From Perognathus longimembris pacificus (lineage: Eukaryota; Chordata; Mammalia; Rodentia; Heteromyidae), in contig NC_063162.1 in assembly GCF_023159225.1 (NCBI RefSeq), forward strand, positions 92,456,380-92,520,379: a DNA stretch of 64,000 nucleotides, written 5' to 3'. A program made the translations under genes and the position numbers. Positions 11,981-25,429 of this stretch are shown here, piece by piece. Below the pieces are notes generated by a model. It made no database searches, was not told the DNA's origin, and was given only the letters and a program-made list of their open reading frames with translations. Position 1 is the stretch's first letter. The number at the start of each line of letters is the position of its first letter.

Positions 11981-12206
11981 TTTTTTTTTTTTGGCCAGTC
12001 CTGGGGCTTGAACTGAGGGCCTGAGCACTGTCCCTGGCTTCTTTTATTTTTGCTCAAGGCTACCACTCTACCACTTGAGTCCCAGCGCCACTTCTGGCCT
12101 TATATATATATATATATATATGTGGTGCTGAGGAATCGAACCCAGGGCTCCATGCATACGAGGCGAGCACTCTACCACTAGGCCTAGGCCACATTCCCAG
12201 CCCGCC
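11981..12206 (-). repeat. ID-dimer SINE (IDL-Geo type) with internal TA repeat
   Basis: A pure T tail is followed by GGCCAGTCCTGGGGCTTG, then the reverse ID-like halves (AGCGCCACTTCTGGCC; GAATCGAACCCAGGGCTCC). A (TA)n tract of about nine units (12103-12120) has expanded at the short linker between the units. Imperfect direct repeats near 11968-11980 and 12207-12220, both containing CTTACTTT, are the likely target-site duplication. Confidence 0.9.
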
Positions 12207-12229
12207 AGAGATCTTACTTTATGAACTAG

Positions 12230-15200
12230 CCAATTGCAGAAGTCTAGGCATCAAGGAATCTCTTCTCCTATTGGCCCTTCAGACCTTCTTGGATTCTATG
12301 CCTGAATTTACTTCAGCCTACTTTGAGATTTGTAGCAATAATGTGAAGCCTCAGAATATGATCAGTAGGCAACCAAGTGGTAATATGCCGTGTTATTTGT
12401 CCCTAGTGAACAACTGATAGCGATAGATAGCAGAGGATGTTTAAAATAAATACTATTATTTGGATGAGAAGAAATGATATTTGAGTCCCAAAAATCAAGA
12501 GTACACAGGTATTTTTTCCTAGAAAGGAAGTAAAAAATTCAACTCATATGTTTTTAAACCTGAAGATTAGGAAAGTTGACTACTTTATAAAAGCTGGCAG
12601 CTACAAAAGTTACATGTATAAGTATTTTACATAAAAAGGGGGAAGTGGTCTTATATAAATGTTGGGAAGAGAAAGTGGGACAATATTTTTTGTTCACTTT
12701 AGTCATGGAAAAGTTAGTTACTAAACAAGAAAGTTGAACATTTTATCAGTATTTTTAAAAAAAGTTTCTCTAATTTTAACAACTTTGGGTGCAGTAACTG
12801 TACTGCAACTGTATTTAAAACACGCTTACAACCAATACTTATTCAAAAGTAGTCATTTGCATGGAAACTATTGGCAGATAGGACTCAGGAAGCTGCGAGT
12901 GAGGGAGGCAAACCACCTGAAGCTCTGTTCAGAGCTAAGAGAGTGGCTGCTAGGCAACCAAAGTTGACCCAACTCAAAACCAAGGGAAGAAACACTATTC
13001 CCAGGCAGTCGAGCAGAATCTGCCTCAGTTCTGTAGTTATTTTGTTGTTGCTTGATAGTTTTTATACTGCAAACTAAAGGATTAAAGTGGTTATTTATTT
13101 CAAGTAAAGTATTGAAGCTGAGATTAGTCAAATTGTTTTTTAAAGAAAAAATCAATTATATGTATTCTAACATTATCTACTTTGACTTATTTCACTCTTC
13201 AGCCTGTTATTTTTAATGTCTTCCACTTCCAAATGCTTTCTCTTTTTCCCTCACATCCATTATCTATCTCAAGAGATGCCCTCATAAGATGGATTTTATA
13301 TTTCTAAAATGAGGACCAAAAGTGGTTTGATGAAAGGAGAAAAAAACAAACAAAAAGATAACTTCACTGTGTCATGGCTTACTGCATCTACAATAAAATG
13401 CTCTTTCTAATCCACTTGGAGAAAGAAAAGAGAGTAAGATGTATGGCTGTTTGCAGTGGTCAGTGGCAGTGGAGTGAGATGTCTATTGAGAGATACTTTG
13501 ATGGATTAATTCTGAAGCAAATGAGAACAGGAATTGGTAGTAATAATTAAATGTGTCAAAGGAATATGTGACAACTGCAGTTACACAGCATGTATTTCAG
13601 TAAGAACTAGAGTATGAAACTAGCCTGAAGTTGCTATTGTAAGGAAAAGCTGAGGGAAGTCTAGCTGAAGCTCATCTTGAAAGGGAGAGTGTGTGTGCAT
13701 TTTTGTTTTAATAAACATAGCTAGTATAAGAAACCTTAATGTCAAGATTATAAAGTAAAAGGGAATTCACTCTGCACTGTTTGAAATTAGATGCTTCACC
13801 TCCCTAGGCACTGGTTACTAGGCTACAGTATGGATGTAGCAGTTTCTACAGTGCAGCATGATTTTAGCACAAGACTCCACCATGTAACCTATTCCCATGC
13901 TTCTCCATCTAGCTTGATATTGCTCCCCTAGTCATGAAATCATAACAAGGACATATTCTATTCCTCTTAGAAATGTTAAAATGGTTATTCCCAGGTAACT
14001 TATATGATCGTTGGAAGATAAAGCTTCTTCATTATTATCAAACTGATAATGAATATATAACTTTGTGAGCTTCCTAGATATCAAACATGAATATATCATT
14101 ATAGTATATGGAATGATGTTTATATGGTGATATTGCAAAAACATAGGGTGAAAACAGAAATTAAAGCACATCAATTGCCTTACTTTTACTGCTTTCTATT
14201 TGAGCTTTAATTTCATATTTTTATGTATTTTCCTGTCACATCCTCTACCATGCCACAATGCCCCATTTCTAGCCTCTTCAAGACCCTCAAGAGAGGATTC
14301 TACCCTTACCTAGGAGGTTTTGCTTCTATAAACGTAAATAATGCTAAATTCATCTTCTTACTCCAGTTAAAATATCATTACTTCTCAGATATTCACTTTA
14401 ACCTCTCTATGGTAGCCACATATCTCTGTGAAGTACCTTCAAAACAAACCATGGGTTTCCTCCTATGGCATGTGTTAATTGCATATTTGATAATGATTTG
14501 ATTAATATGTGTCTTTAACCTGAAAGAATTCTAAAGACAAGAACTATTTCCAGCTTCCCTGGTATATCAGCTCAGAATCTGGGCTGTAGTAGCTACTGAT
14601 AAATGTGATTCATTTTGCCTTTCAATTATAAAATCGCATGTAGAGGAAATAATGTGTCTAAGGATTATGTTAAGCTTTGGGTTCTACAATCAAAGTTATG
14701 GCAGGTTCTGCCTTTTAAGTAAGCACTGTCAGTATACAATCTAGAAGAAAGACACAAGAAAAACAATGCATGTGCCAAAAGGTGCTAAGTTTTGTTTCTT
14801 TTAATAGAAACATGAGAACATACAGGGATAATAGGTTAAAAAAGATAAAATTTTTCCTCCAACCAGTGAATTATTGTGGATAAAAATCAAAAGATCTTAA
14901 GATCTAATATGCTGTTCTATAATAATGATGCCAAAAGAGTTATTACCAGCAGAGTTACTGAATTTCATTATTATTTCTTGGACATGTTTCTAATTTAAAT
15001 AAAATGGCAAATTAACAGTATCTCACTATGTAAGGTATACCTCACTGTATTTATACACTTAACTGGGAAATTTGTGTCTGTATGAACATAGTATAATTCC
15101 CTCTTTCAAATCCGTAAATAAAGATATTTTCTATCCAGTTTTCAAAACATGCAATCAGATGTACAATAAGAAATGAAATGTAAACATATTTCCCTAAGCC

Positions 15201-16140
15201 ACTAATTTACTATCAAGCAGAGGACTTGAAGGACCAACCCCGTTCTGACTCACAGCCAGGCAATTCTCTGATTGCATTTGCGTAAGCCACAAGCCAGTAT
15301 TTTATATAATCACTCTGTTTAGAACATCAGATTTCCTGTGGATTTTTTTTAGCTTTTCTATATCATCCCTAATTTTCTCTCAGAAGCTAACATGATATAT
15401 AAGACTTTTAATTGAATTTGTTCTTCAAAGAGGTACCTCACCAATGAAAAGTGGAAAGAAAAAAACCTTTCATTCAACTATGTTAAAATTATCTGCCAAG
15501 CATCAATAATACCAAATATCAACCAGCTCCACACCTGCAAAAGCATTATCCATATTGCCACCAGAAATAGTTCATGCCACGAACAGTCATATCCTGCCTT
15601 TCACTGGTCTGACACATTCTGATGATACTCTAAAATACTCAGGATAAAAACCAAGCTTCCTGGCCTGAAGAACTCTCCACTAGCAGGTCCCTATTTGCCA
15701 TTCCAGGCTTGTCTTCTACTCAAGCTTACACTTTGATCCTCCATTTATATGGAGAAGTAGCCATGGCTCACACCTTTGTGTCTTTGCTTATGATCTTTCT
15801 TTGCTCCAAAACCCTCCTCCAGCTGCTATTCCTACTTGGCCTGTAAGATTTACTTCATGAGTATCTATGCCTCTGTAAAACCCTTTCTGACCTCTCTTTC
15901 TTGGTCCAGCTTCACTCTACTTTCTGGAGTAATTTGAAATCTCTGTATTGTATCTACTGCATTACATTGATACAATCCACCTATCAGGTTTACATTTGGA
16001 CAGACAGCAAGATCCTTGAGAACAAAAGAATAGGAGAACAAGTTGTATTTTCTTCTCACTTCCTCTGTTCAGTCATGGTATTGAACACAGTTTTGGTGGT
16101 TACTAAGTAATAGTCATTTCCTTTCTCAAAAAGGAACATG
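12230..16140. other. Long unique block, no gene assigned
   Basis: About 3.9 kb carries no recognised young repeat. A 68-codon plus frame at 12871-13077 starts near a possible acceptor (TTGGCAG) and is more GC-rich than its surroundings (about 12890-13020). It has no recognised homology. The rest is AT-rich with frequent stops. Confidence 0.45.
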
Positions 16141-16141
16141 G

Positions 16142-16362
16142 ACTGGGCTTGAGTAGCTCATACCTGTAATCTTAGCAACTCAGGAGGCTGAGATCTGAGG
16201 ATAATGGTTCAAAGCCAGCCCAGGCAGGAAGGTCTGAGAGACTCTTACCTGCAATAAACCACCAGAAAACTAGAAGTGGCACATTGGCTCAAGTGGTAGA
16301 GCACTAGCCTTGAGGGACAGAACCCAGGAACAGAGTTCAAGCCCCATGACCATAAGAAAAGA
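16142..16362 (+). repeat. Composite B1/ID SINE
   Basis: The head CATACCTGTAATCTTAGCAA, CAGGAGGCTGAGATCTGAGG and the ID-like half TTGGCTCAAGTGGTAGAGCA, followed by GAGTTCAAGCCCCATGAC, give a full-length family member. Confidence 0.93.
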
Positions 16363-16364
16363 TA

Positions 16365-17704
16365 CTGATAAGATTGACAGGAAAGAAAAGAGACAGACAA
16401 ACTGACATCCATAAATCAGAAACTTAATATAAGAAGTATCGCAAGGAAGGATACAAAGAAAGTTTAATGCAAGATGAAACAAGAAATAACAGACAAAAAG
16501 TGTCAACAAATCTCTATTTGAAGTGTGTCTCTTAAAATGAGTATCATCTTGATAGAGGAAAATGGACTGAGGCCCATGAAAAATGCCTTAATACATAAAC
16601 TCCAAAGACAATAAAAAACAGGGCATGAATTATGAGTAATAATTCTGCCCAAGTAAATGTAGTGAGATTACCAGACTAAAAATGAAAGGAGGCAAGGACC
16701 AGAGCATTGGGGTGTTGAAAGTTCATGCATTTTCTTCTTTGTTAAGAAGAGAGATCACCACTCCTTATCTCTCCAGTGCTGCTGAGGCACTGGGATTCTT
16801 CTCCATCACTACTATCACCACTCAAATATAACCAAGAATTACTTTGAATTTGAGTAACTATGAAGTATAGGTAAGTGCCAGGAGTGTGGGAAGTTTAGTC
16901 CAGTACCAGTAATAAATAAATGAACAAGGATAAACACTAAATAAGATATATTAAGTTTGATTGTGTGAGGCACCACGATCCCAGCTTAGAGGAAATCCAG
17001 AGAGCTAATACTCTCTGGGTGAACATAGCACTTCCCCATACCACAGACACTCTCTCTTCTTCCCCCCACCACATCTCCAGAAGAGGTAGACTCCCTCCCT
17101 AAAATCTCCCAGAGAAAGTGACCAAAGGCAAAAGAGGAAATGTGTACAGATTAGAGAGCAGAGGAGTCAGAAGATGAAGGTAAAGCTGTTATTTCAGTGT
17201 AGATCACTTTAGTGGAGATTTGGTGGAGATCAGTGAGCCATTTTGTTTCCTCTGACCCTGTCATCTCAAAATTATTTTACACTTTAAATGTATAACATAG
17301 CATAAAAATACCAATGCTTGGTAGTTTACAAAGTGAAGTTTGTAACATGTTACAATCAAAAGGACTATAAGAAATAAAAGCTGGACAAAATACAGCAAGA
17401 CTTGTAAGGCTCCAGAAGAAACATCGACAGCCCAATAGTGATTCCAATGGAAATGTAAGGTTTCTCTTCTTTTTCAATATCACAACTGAGTATTTGAGCC
17501 TAGTGTATGCACATTGTACTACAGATCAATTATCCCTCATCCAAAATCCTACCTCAGGAAGCATTTCAGATGATAGATTTGTTGGCGGGGGAAGGGGGGG
17601 AATTTTAACATTTGCATATTCATAATGAGAGATCTTGGAAATAGGATTCACATCTAAAATTAAAATTCACTTATTTTTTCCCACATTACATACAAAGCCA
17701 AAAA
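16365..17704. other. Unique sequence, no gene seen
   Basis: No recognised repeat. Splice-like signals near 16785 and 16869 bound a segment closed in every frame, so no exon is called. A G-rich stretch lies near 17585-17600. Confidence 0.45.
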
Positions 17705-17840
17705 ATACATGTATATATACATACATATTATATAGTGTATATGTACATACATACATATTATATAAAGTGTATATACATACATATCATATATGAATATATA
17801 TTATATGCACATGTGTATATATATGTATATATATATTAGT
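17705..17840. repeat. TA/TACA-rich low-complexity block
   Basis: Degenerate alternation of TATA, TACATACA and TGTATATA over about 135 bp. It is prone to cruciform formation and slippage. Confidence 0.9.
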
Positions 17841-18611
17841 TTGTGCATTTGCAACCTGTCAACCTTTTAGCAATTCAAAGAATTTCAGACTTGAAAGTAT
17901 TCTGTAGTATAAATTTTCTGTATATGAATACTGTTTCACTTATATATCCAGTATCTGCAGTTCAACCTATATACTCATGTTCCATTAGGATAGGAAAAGT
18001 AGCCCTAACAGGTAGGAAGTAATTTTGCAAAATGCAGACTTGATTTGTATAACACAATTTCCAGTTCAGGAAGGAGCCTGAGTGAAGGATACCCTCCCTT
18101 TTCCAGACCACAGGATTATTTTCATTACACATCTGTTCCTCCTCCTTACAGATCCCACAGAGCTTTTAATTCATCTGCAAATTTCATGGAAAAGTCAAAG
18201 CTGGGCTTTCGGTTTTCCTGGGTCACTTTTCATCATCCTTCCTCCTGCCTAGGACTGTTTTCCCACTTCTCCTCTCTTCAGTTCCCCATTCCCAGCTCCT
18301 GGACATGCTCTTCCTAGTCAGAAGCAGGATGTGTCCTTCTCCCTGTCCATCAGCACCTTGGCCTCATGGACAGCTGTTCAACAGCCGTGCGTGGAAGATT
18401 TTATGTTTTCACCATGCCTTTATAATTTTGTCAAATTGAATTAGAAAGAAAGGAAAACAACTCCTTTGGCTGCTTCTATTTTATTAGTATTTTTGCCCTT
18501 TTCACTTTATCTAAACATGGCTCTTTTCCACTGGTTATAGCCATCTCACTATATCCAAGCTAGCTGTGACAATAAAAACAATGGAAAAAAGAAAAAAGTG
18601 AAAAGACTTAC

Positions 18612-18699
18612 CAATTATTTTTACAATTCCTTTGGTTTCTGAATCTTCTTCGATGCTCCCAGGGCATAGAGTTGTGTGACAAATGCCCTGCCCTGTGAC
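18612..18699 (-). CDS. Weak candidate coding exon, gene unknown
   Basis: On the minus strand a strong donor (ATTG/GTAAGTC) follows a frame ending SIEEDSETKGIVKII, which looks like real coding sequence. The frame is open back to an in-frame TAG that could itself be part of the acceptor (CAGTAG). The upstream tract is poor in pyrimidines, so the 5' boundary is uncertain. The segment would end in phase 1. I cannot name the protein, and the exon is not phase-compatible as a direct partner of the other minus-strand candidates. Confidence 0.2.
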
Positions 18700-18719
18700 C
18701 TACTGATCATACATTGTTG

Positions 18720-21700
18720 CTCTGTGCAGCCTTACAATTCTCCATGAGAAGCCAAAGAAATAAATGCGGACTTCTCTTTACAGAGAGAGCTACCAGTCAC
18801 ACAGGTGCTTTGGCACTTTATAGAGGTAGCCCTGCTCCAAGATGGTTCTTGGAAGTTGGCCTATGAATATCTTGGAGAGACAGGAGGTGTACTGAACTTC
18901 TGCTTTGCACTGCAAGACACATAGCAAATACTCTGTTTGAACCTCATGGGATGCTGCTGGTTTGCCTTGATTAGAATATCTTCCTAATGCTCCTTGGAGA
19001 AAATGAGAGGCTTGGGGAAAGGTGCCTCGCTGAGGAACATATTTACCTGAATGCCATTCACTTTCCCTGTTGCTATGATATACATCCCCCTTCGCTGGCA
19101 CTTAGTACTTACTATAAGGTTCCCATGTCTACAAAAAAAAAAATCAAAATCAAAGTTGAGTTTCATTGTATTTTAAACAATGAGTGCCACGTATGTCAAA
19201 TCTTAAAGTCTAAATTTAGCTGAGAATTTCCCTATGCATTAGTTTTCCTTCTGTACCTTTTTAAGTCTCAGAATATTGTGTCGCTCTAGAAATTTAGAAC
19301 AAGAAAGAACGGCACTCCCCTCCCCCTCTTTTTGTGACACTGTAGATAACTCTGACCCTTGTAAGTCTGGCACAGGGGTGGGGATATTCACTTTCCCATA
19401 CTGTTCTACTCAGCACCACCTGATAAAAAGCTTATAGAAATTAGCTTGCCACACACCACTGACCTATGGAGTCATTTTTCAGCTTCATGAACAAGTCCAA
19501 AGAAGAGGAAATTATTTTTTATTAAGCAGGTACTAAAAACTAAAGCCTTTTATAAGGGCTGTTCACTGCTTCCACTGAGACCAGTGGGCAAAGGCAAAGA
19601 AATCCAACTGCAATAACCTTGCCCATAGGCAGCTTTATTAAAATCTATAAGGTGAAATTTTTAATACAATCAAATCATCATAAAATATGTCAGGTATTTA
19701 TGGTAAATACAACTATTATTACACACCTTTCTCCTGTGACACCACCCTTGGGAGAAAGGGATTTTGTATGTTTCAAAAAATGAACCTTTTTGTAAGGTGC
19801 ATTTGGGCTCCCCTAGTTAAAGGCAACTTGTATTTTCCATTATAAACCTGTTTCCAGAGGTGTATTACTTTGTCATAAAAATCTGTTCGGGGCTGAAATA
19901 TGGCATATAGAGTCTTAGCTCAGCAGTGCATTCTTTCTGAAAATGGGCCCAAATTGACTAAACAGTTTAGTAATATTTAAAGGACAACATTATGACTGAG
20001 GCTTCTGAGGTTTAAGACAGAATATTTTCAGAATAAAATCTAACTTCAACATTCACACTGAAATTAATTTAATTCCTCATGGAAAATATAAAGCTATCAG
20101 CTAACATGAAAAACAATTCTGAAAACCAATAAAAAAATTGATAGGATTCAAAATACTTAACATGCTGTATTTGAGTAGGGTTTTGTATAGTTTGGGTTAA
20201 GCAGTTAGGGAAAATAGCTATAAATTGTAGCCATTGGGTTCTTCTGGGTTAAAGTTTAGAAATAAACTATGCTTCCATAGAATGCAAAGGTAGTTTGTTA
20301 TTAATTTAGAATTTAAGACTACTTATTGTCTCTTTAGAGAAAGGCACTCTCAGCCAGTGATGATGCTGTTGAATTCAGATTGAGCAGACTCCTCCAAGCT
20401 CTCTTTTCATAGAATGAAACAAATAAGACCTGGTTTGGGGACTGATACTTTGTGGCGTTATTGAAGTACAGTCAGTCCTATTGACTGAGTGCTACAAATT
20501 GAACTGAAAATAATGGGAAGCTGAAATTTCTGTCTTTCAGCTTTAATGTAAACCTCACAAATACTGGAATTGGGTTTGAGCTTGTTTGTTTTTGTTATCA
20601 GGTAATAAGGATGCATTTTCATATAGCAGAAGGTTCAAGACTTCTTATATTTTCATGTTTCCACCTGTCACTCTAATCTTAAAAAGCAGACTGCATTTCT
20701 GAATGATGGCTAGCTTAGGTGAAGTGGAAGGGAATTTTGTATTCTCAAAAGCTCCTATTTACATAGAGAAGAGAGGAACCTAGATGATTACCCAGTGCCT
20801 GGCAGTAAGGTTTAAATCTTGGCAAAGCACTGAATACACCAAAATACACCTAGGGACTAATCTCTGTGCTGATGATAGTTGAAAAGGATGGCCCCTTCCA
20901 AATTCTGTGATGTTTTCCTTTCTGTAATAAACAAGCATGTGCTTGCTTTCTGTGTATTCCAGATAGAAAATGTGCTAATGTTTACCCCACAAATATTTTA
21001 ATTAACTGGGTGCTAAAGTGGCAAGATTGTTTTATTTCTTTTGAAAACAATGTCTGACCACTGACACACAATGACCTCTCTGCCTGCAACTTTTTTCTCT
21101 TTCATATCTTCACCATTTAGAATCCCCTGTCTCCTATTTTCATTCATGCTAGCATACTCTCATCACTGCCATTCAAGCATCCTAAATCTATGCTTTTTTA
21201 ACTCTTCTGCTTAAAGTAGGAGAGAATAATGATTCTTTTCACCAGGAGATTGATTCTACTCACCAGCAAGAGAAAATCTTCTCTAAAGGGAGTAGATACA
21301 TAAGGGAAGATATTACATTAACAATAAATAATAAATAGCACAAAGTGGCATGATTGTTTACAAAGCACTCTGAGTCAATAATTCCTTTGAATCTTAAACA
21401 AATCACAAAAACCCTTTCTAAAGATTATAAATTTTGGCTCAACTACATTGAACCATCAAGTAGGCAAAAATGACTGGAAGAGGCTCAAGTATAACTACCC
21501 AGCCTACTGAGTGAGTGTCCTAAGTTCAATTCCAGGTATTGTCCCATTTTTCCCCTAAAAATAGATAGGTAAAAATGAATCTGTAGGGTTTTTATGAACA
21601 TCCTACCTGAAGTACTTTTCCCGAGAAAAATTCTAAATATAAAGCAGTCTTCAATGTATTGACTGATTATAATTATTACCATTGTATCAGACACCTGGAG

Positions 21701-21742
21701 TTTTAAAGTGTTGTCTCTGAAAAAGAGTTTGAAAGAACATTC
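18720..21742. other. Long unique block, no gene assigned
   Basis: About 3 kb without recognised SINE or L1. A 103-codon minus open frame (18790-19101) has no recognisable product. Around 20330-20600 the sequence is of mixed composition without repeats and contains a short inverted repeat, CAGTCA...TGACTG (about 20470-20490). It could be a conserved non-coding element, but this cannot be judged from one genome. Confidence 0.4.
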
Positions 21743-21826
21743 GGGGCTGGAGGTGTGGCTTGGTGGTAGAGTACCTGCCTAGCAAGTATGAAATACAGAG
21801 CCTAATCTCTAGAGTGTGCCAAACAA
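21743..21826 (+). repeat. ID-like SINE monomer, old
   Basis: GGGGCTGGAGGTGTGGCTTGGTGGTAGAG and CCTGCCTAGCAAG match the ID/tRNA-like head. The B-box region is decayed. Confidence 0.75.
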
Positions 21827-22252
21827 GGGTAAAAATTAACATCTTGATCTGTCTCCTCTAAAATAATTTAGAGGGATAAAATAGAGTTCAAATTAAAAAG
21901 GTAAGAGTCTCCTCAAAGTTGATAAAATTACAGAGAGAATTGTGGAGATTGTGCATATCACCTCTTCTTGGTTTCCTGGTAACGGGGGATACTAAGACAA
22001 TAAGACAACTTGTGTCATGTCACATGCAGTGACAAGCCAGACCATGTACACACCCTTTCCCCACTACAACAGCACCATGGAAATACCCTCATCATTTTTA
22101 CCATCCTTTTAAACATCTTCTATATTTTGACTGATTTCTTGTCTATCTTCCTCCCTAGAATGCCAGATGTGTATGAGCAGAAGCATTGTTTGTTGCATAT
22201 AGGGCAAGTACCAGTGCCTGGTCTACAGTGCTTTGCATACAGCCTCCAGTGG

Positions 22253-22340
22253 TGAAAGGAAAGAGTCTAGTAATCAAGAAAGGAAAGGATGGAGAGAAAA
22301 AGAGGAGAAAGGGAAACAGACAGGGGAGACAGAGAAAGAA
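22253..22340 (+). repeat. Polypurine tract
   Basis: This is an irregular G/A-rich run (GAAAGGAAAGGATGGAGAG and similar) without a fixed unit. Confidence 0.7.
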
Positions 22341-22448
22341 TTTCAGAGTTGTTGACAGGAGACTTACTTTACTAGAAGTTGCATATGCAAACTTTATTAT
22401 CCCTACATCCTTCTTCATTAATTAAAAAAGTAACATTTCAAATACAAT

Positions 22449-22487
22449 TTCTCTCTCTCATTCTCTCTCTCTGTATGTGTGTATGTA
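22449..22487 (+). repeat. (CT)n / (TG)n simple repeat
   Basis: Two CT runs are separated by ATT and followed by a short TGTGTATGT segment. Confidence 0.85.
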
Positions 22488-23097
22488 ATTTATCATGTAA
22501 AGAAACTTAATCAAATATAGAACTGACTACTAGACTAATATATAGATTTTGAAAAGAAGGCATCTACAAAGTTTTGTTTTTTCCCACAGAGAAAAACTTG
22601 TACTAAAAATTATTAATGGTTTTGACATGAAATTCTACAGGCCTAGAAGTTTTTAGACAAAAATTGAAAGTTGCAAGCTTTTTCTCTGAAGTAAAGTAAT
22701 GGCTTTGAGAGAACATGGTGGAAAATTATAAGAAGTTAGCATGCTAAAATTTGTAATATGTATTGACAATGTCAAGTCTCTGCCACATGGAATATATCAT
22801 TTATATAATCTTCTGTGGAGGCAGAGAAATCCAATTTCTAGGGAGAATAATCATACTTAAGAACAGCCTACCAGAATGCTTTGCTTTCCAAAAGAAGGAA
22901 GAGATATTTATTTTAATGCCTTAGGCTGCTAAAAATATGAACCTGGAAATATCTGGCATAAGTCATTTCTTCTGCAACCTCACAATCTGCATGGGCAAAA
23001 TGGGCAAAATGACCACAAAACATGTCCAAATGCAATTTCCAACAGATAGGCCAAAGCACAAATCCAATCCAAACAAGCAATGATACTGCTTTATATT

Positions 23098-23225
23098 TAT
23101 GTAGCATTTACACATTATCTCTCTTAATCCTTAAAATAACCTTGTAATGCTGATAAGACTTTTATTTGAAGGATAAGTTATTTGCCAGGTCACAGCTCTA
23201 ATGGCAGCACTATGATTCAAAGCCT
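23098..23225 (-). repeat. MIR-class relic
   Basis: TATCTCTCTTAATCCTTAA, CAACCTTG-like ATAACCTTGTAATG, TTTGCCAGGTCACAGCTC and ATGATTCAAAGCC follow the reverse MIR order. Confidence 0.6.
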
Positions 23226-24027
23226 GAAAGACTTCAATTATCATACATTGTTCAATTTATAATTTCTCTGGATACTAAAACATTTAAAGATATTCTTCCT
23301 TCAGTAAGTATCAAATGAAGTGTAAGTATCCACTTAAATCCATGTTGTAAAATTGCTATATTATCATTTTGATGAAAATTTTTCTATAAATTGTATCAAT
23401 CATCATGTTAAACCAGAATATTTTCCACACTGAAATATTTGTTATTTAACTCAGCAATATGTTTATTTGATCAATTATAATAAGTAAAACATTGTAAACT
23501 AAAACAACCAATTAATAAGTACATAAATCACTTGTAAAATGTTCTTTGATATGAGAAACAATACTCTCATAACACAGCAAACAGTTCTAAAGCTTTAACA
23601 TGAGATCTTGTAAGCAGTAGATTTGTTAAATCTTTTCATATTAAAAAAAAAAAAAGCCCTGCGGAATATAGTTTCTAAACCAAGAATTTGAGTAGTGAGG
23701 AAATGTTGAACACTGTAATCATTCTTTAATGTGACTTCAAATGACTTACATTTCTTTACATACACAGACATACAGAAACCCAAAGTATGTACATACATGC
23801 ACAGACATATTTATACATGCATGCACACATAACAATGTCCATTTCCCTTGAACTATCAGGCCCCATTACATATACTTGTTAGAAACTCCACAGGGAATTT
23901 TGATGACAAAGCACACTCTATATCATTGCTCTATGAAATAATATTTGTTATACTACAAAATTGAAGGGTGTTTCTTATACTATATGACATTATATAAAAG
24001 TAATACTGATATCGTTAAATATTTCAG

Positions 24028-24270
24028 ATAGCTGGGCATGGTGGTCCCATTTGTAATCACAGCTACTTGGGAGGCAAAATTACTGCTCAAGACAAAGAGG
24101 TTTAGTGAAGCCTCATATTAATAAATAAAGGGAGCTGTTATCCCAAATCATGGAATTGAGAGACCCTGCTTCAAAAATAACTAATGAAAAAAAAAGCCTG
24201 GGGGAGTGGCTCAAGTGGTAGAGCACCTACTTAGTAAGCCAATGCTCTACCCAAAAATTACATACACCTA
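24028..24270 (+). repeat. Composite B1/ID SINE, variant
   Basis: The head GCTGGGCATGGTGGTCCCAT and AGCTACTTGGGAGGC is closer to plain B1/Alu than most copies here. An A-rich linker follows, then the ID-like half (GTGGCTCAAGTGGTAGAGCA). It may be an older subfamily of the composite. Confidence 0.8.
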
Positions 24271-25404
24271 TATTTAATTTTGATCTCAAATATTGATCTC
24301 TGACATCTATCCATATATGTGTATTTATCTACATATCTATCTCTCTGTCTCCCTTTCTCACAATCATACAACTTCTAGTAAGGACAAGTCTTCAGGTTTA
24401 GTTTGCATTTGTTCAACTCTACAGAATTTCATTAACAAGATTAAGAGTGTCCTTTAATGAACAAGATATGTCTGTAAAGGGAAGCTCCTTCCTAAATATT
24501 TAAGGTCTCTTGTAGAAAGGCTAAGTGGAGATTATTTAAAGACTTAAGTACACAGAAACCTGACACACTCATTTTTAATGGGAAGGTAGACGGTTGTTTA
24601 TTTAGCCTTTGAAATCTATCCTAAATTTGGCTTTATGGAACCAAAATAAAAAAGTCTAGCTTTAAATTATCAGATGGCCTTCTACTGTCCAAGGGATAAT
24701 TTGAACCTCACTGAGACATGTCTACGAATGGAAATAGAAATAACTCACATTAGACTTCCCCACACACATTACTTGCCACAAGGCCTATTGTGCATACATT
24801 GCTTTAAACAGCCTGTAGGAAATTTTCTCTGAAATTCTTTCCCATAGTCAACAAAAGGAAGGCCAAATCACTTTATGTAAAAATTTTCTCTAAATTTTCA
24901 GCATATGGGTTATTATATGGTACTCTGTCCAAGCCGTAGACATAGGAAATAGACTAGCATTCTCCTCTAAAAGTCTGTGCCTTTAATTTTAGCTCTCTCT
25001 CCTCTACACTCTAACCAGACATTTAGTCCAGATGCAGGTCTGTGTCCATTGTCCTAAACACCTGCCTCTCCCCATCTCATTTCATCTGTTCTTCTAATAA
25101 ATATACTTTCAATTCAGGAATGTTTCAAATATCTTTTTTTTAAGGTAGGAAAAAATGATCTGCCATACATGCCTGATTTTAAACAGAGAGAGGGAGAAAC
25201 AGAGGACTAAATCTGAATATTCACAGCAAATTTGTAGATCATAATACTCCCAGTTTGCCAGGGAATCAAAATACCACTGAGCAACTGACTCAGTGACAAC
25301 TTGAAAATTGTGGCTCTGGATGTGAATACAAATCTGTGTCATTTCAAAAACTGTCCTCTTTTCATTACATCTGAAGAGAGGTCAACAGATTCTTTTCAAG
25401 AGGG
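24271..25404. other. Unique sequence, no gene seen
   Basis: No recognised repeat or convincing exon was found. A short TATCTA-rich stretch lies near 24310-24350. Confidence 0.45.
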
Positions 25405-25429
25405 ATGTGTTCACTTTCTCACAGCTCTG

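Noticed and set aside
12871..13077. 68-codon plus frame in a GC-richer patch with a half X-box-like motif (CTAGGCAAC)
   Set aside because: The RFX-like match is only a half site and the product is unrecognised, so no promoter or exon is called.
16795..16868. Segment between a CTCTCCAG acceptor and a GTAAGTGCC donor
   Set aside because: All three frames contain stops, so it is not a coding exon. A non-coding RNA exon cannot be excluded.
18790..19101. 103-codon minus frame
   Set aside because: No domain, no start context and no splice structure that I trust; the product is unrecognised.
21485..21694. Minus frame ending near a GTAGGATG donor
   Set aside because: The donor is weak, the segment is short, and it was found only by looking for splice patterns.
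22155..22418. 87-codon minus frame with a GTAAGT donor after FAYATSSK
   Set aside because: The acceptor is not visible and the frame crosses a polypurine tract.
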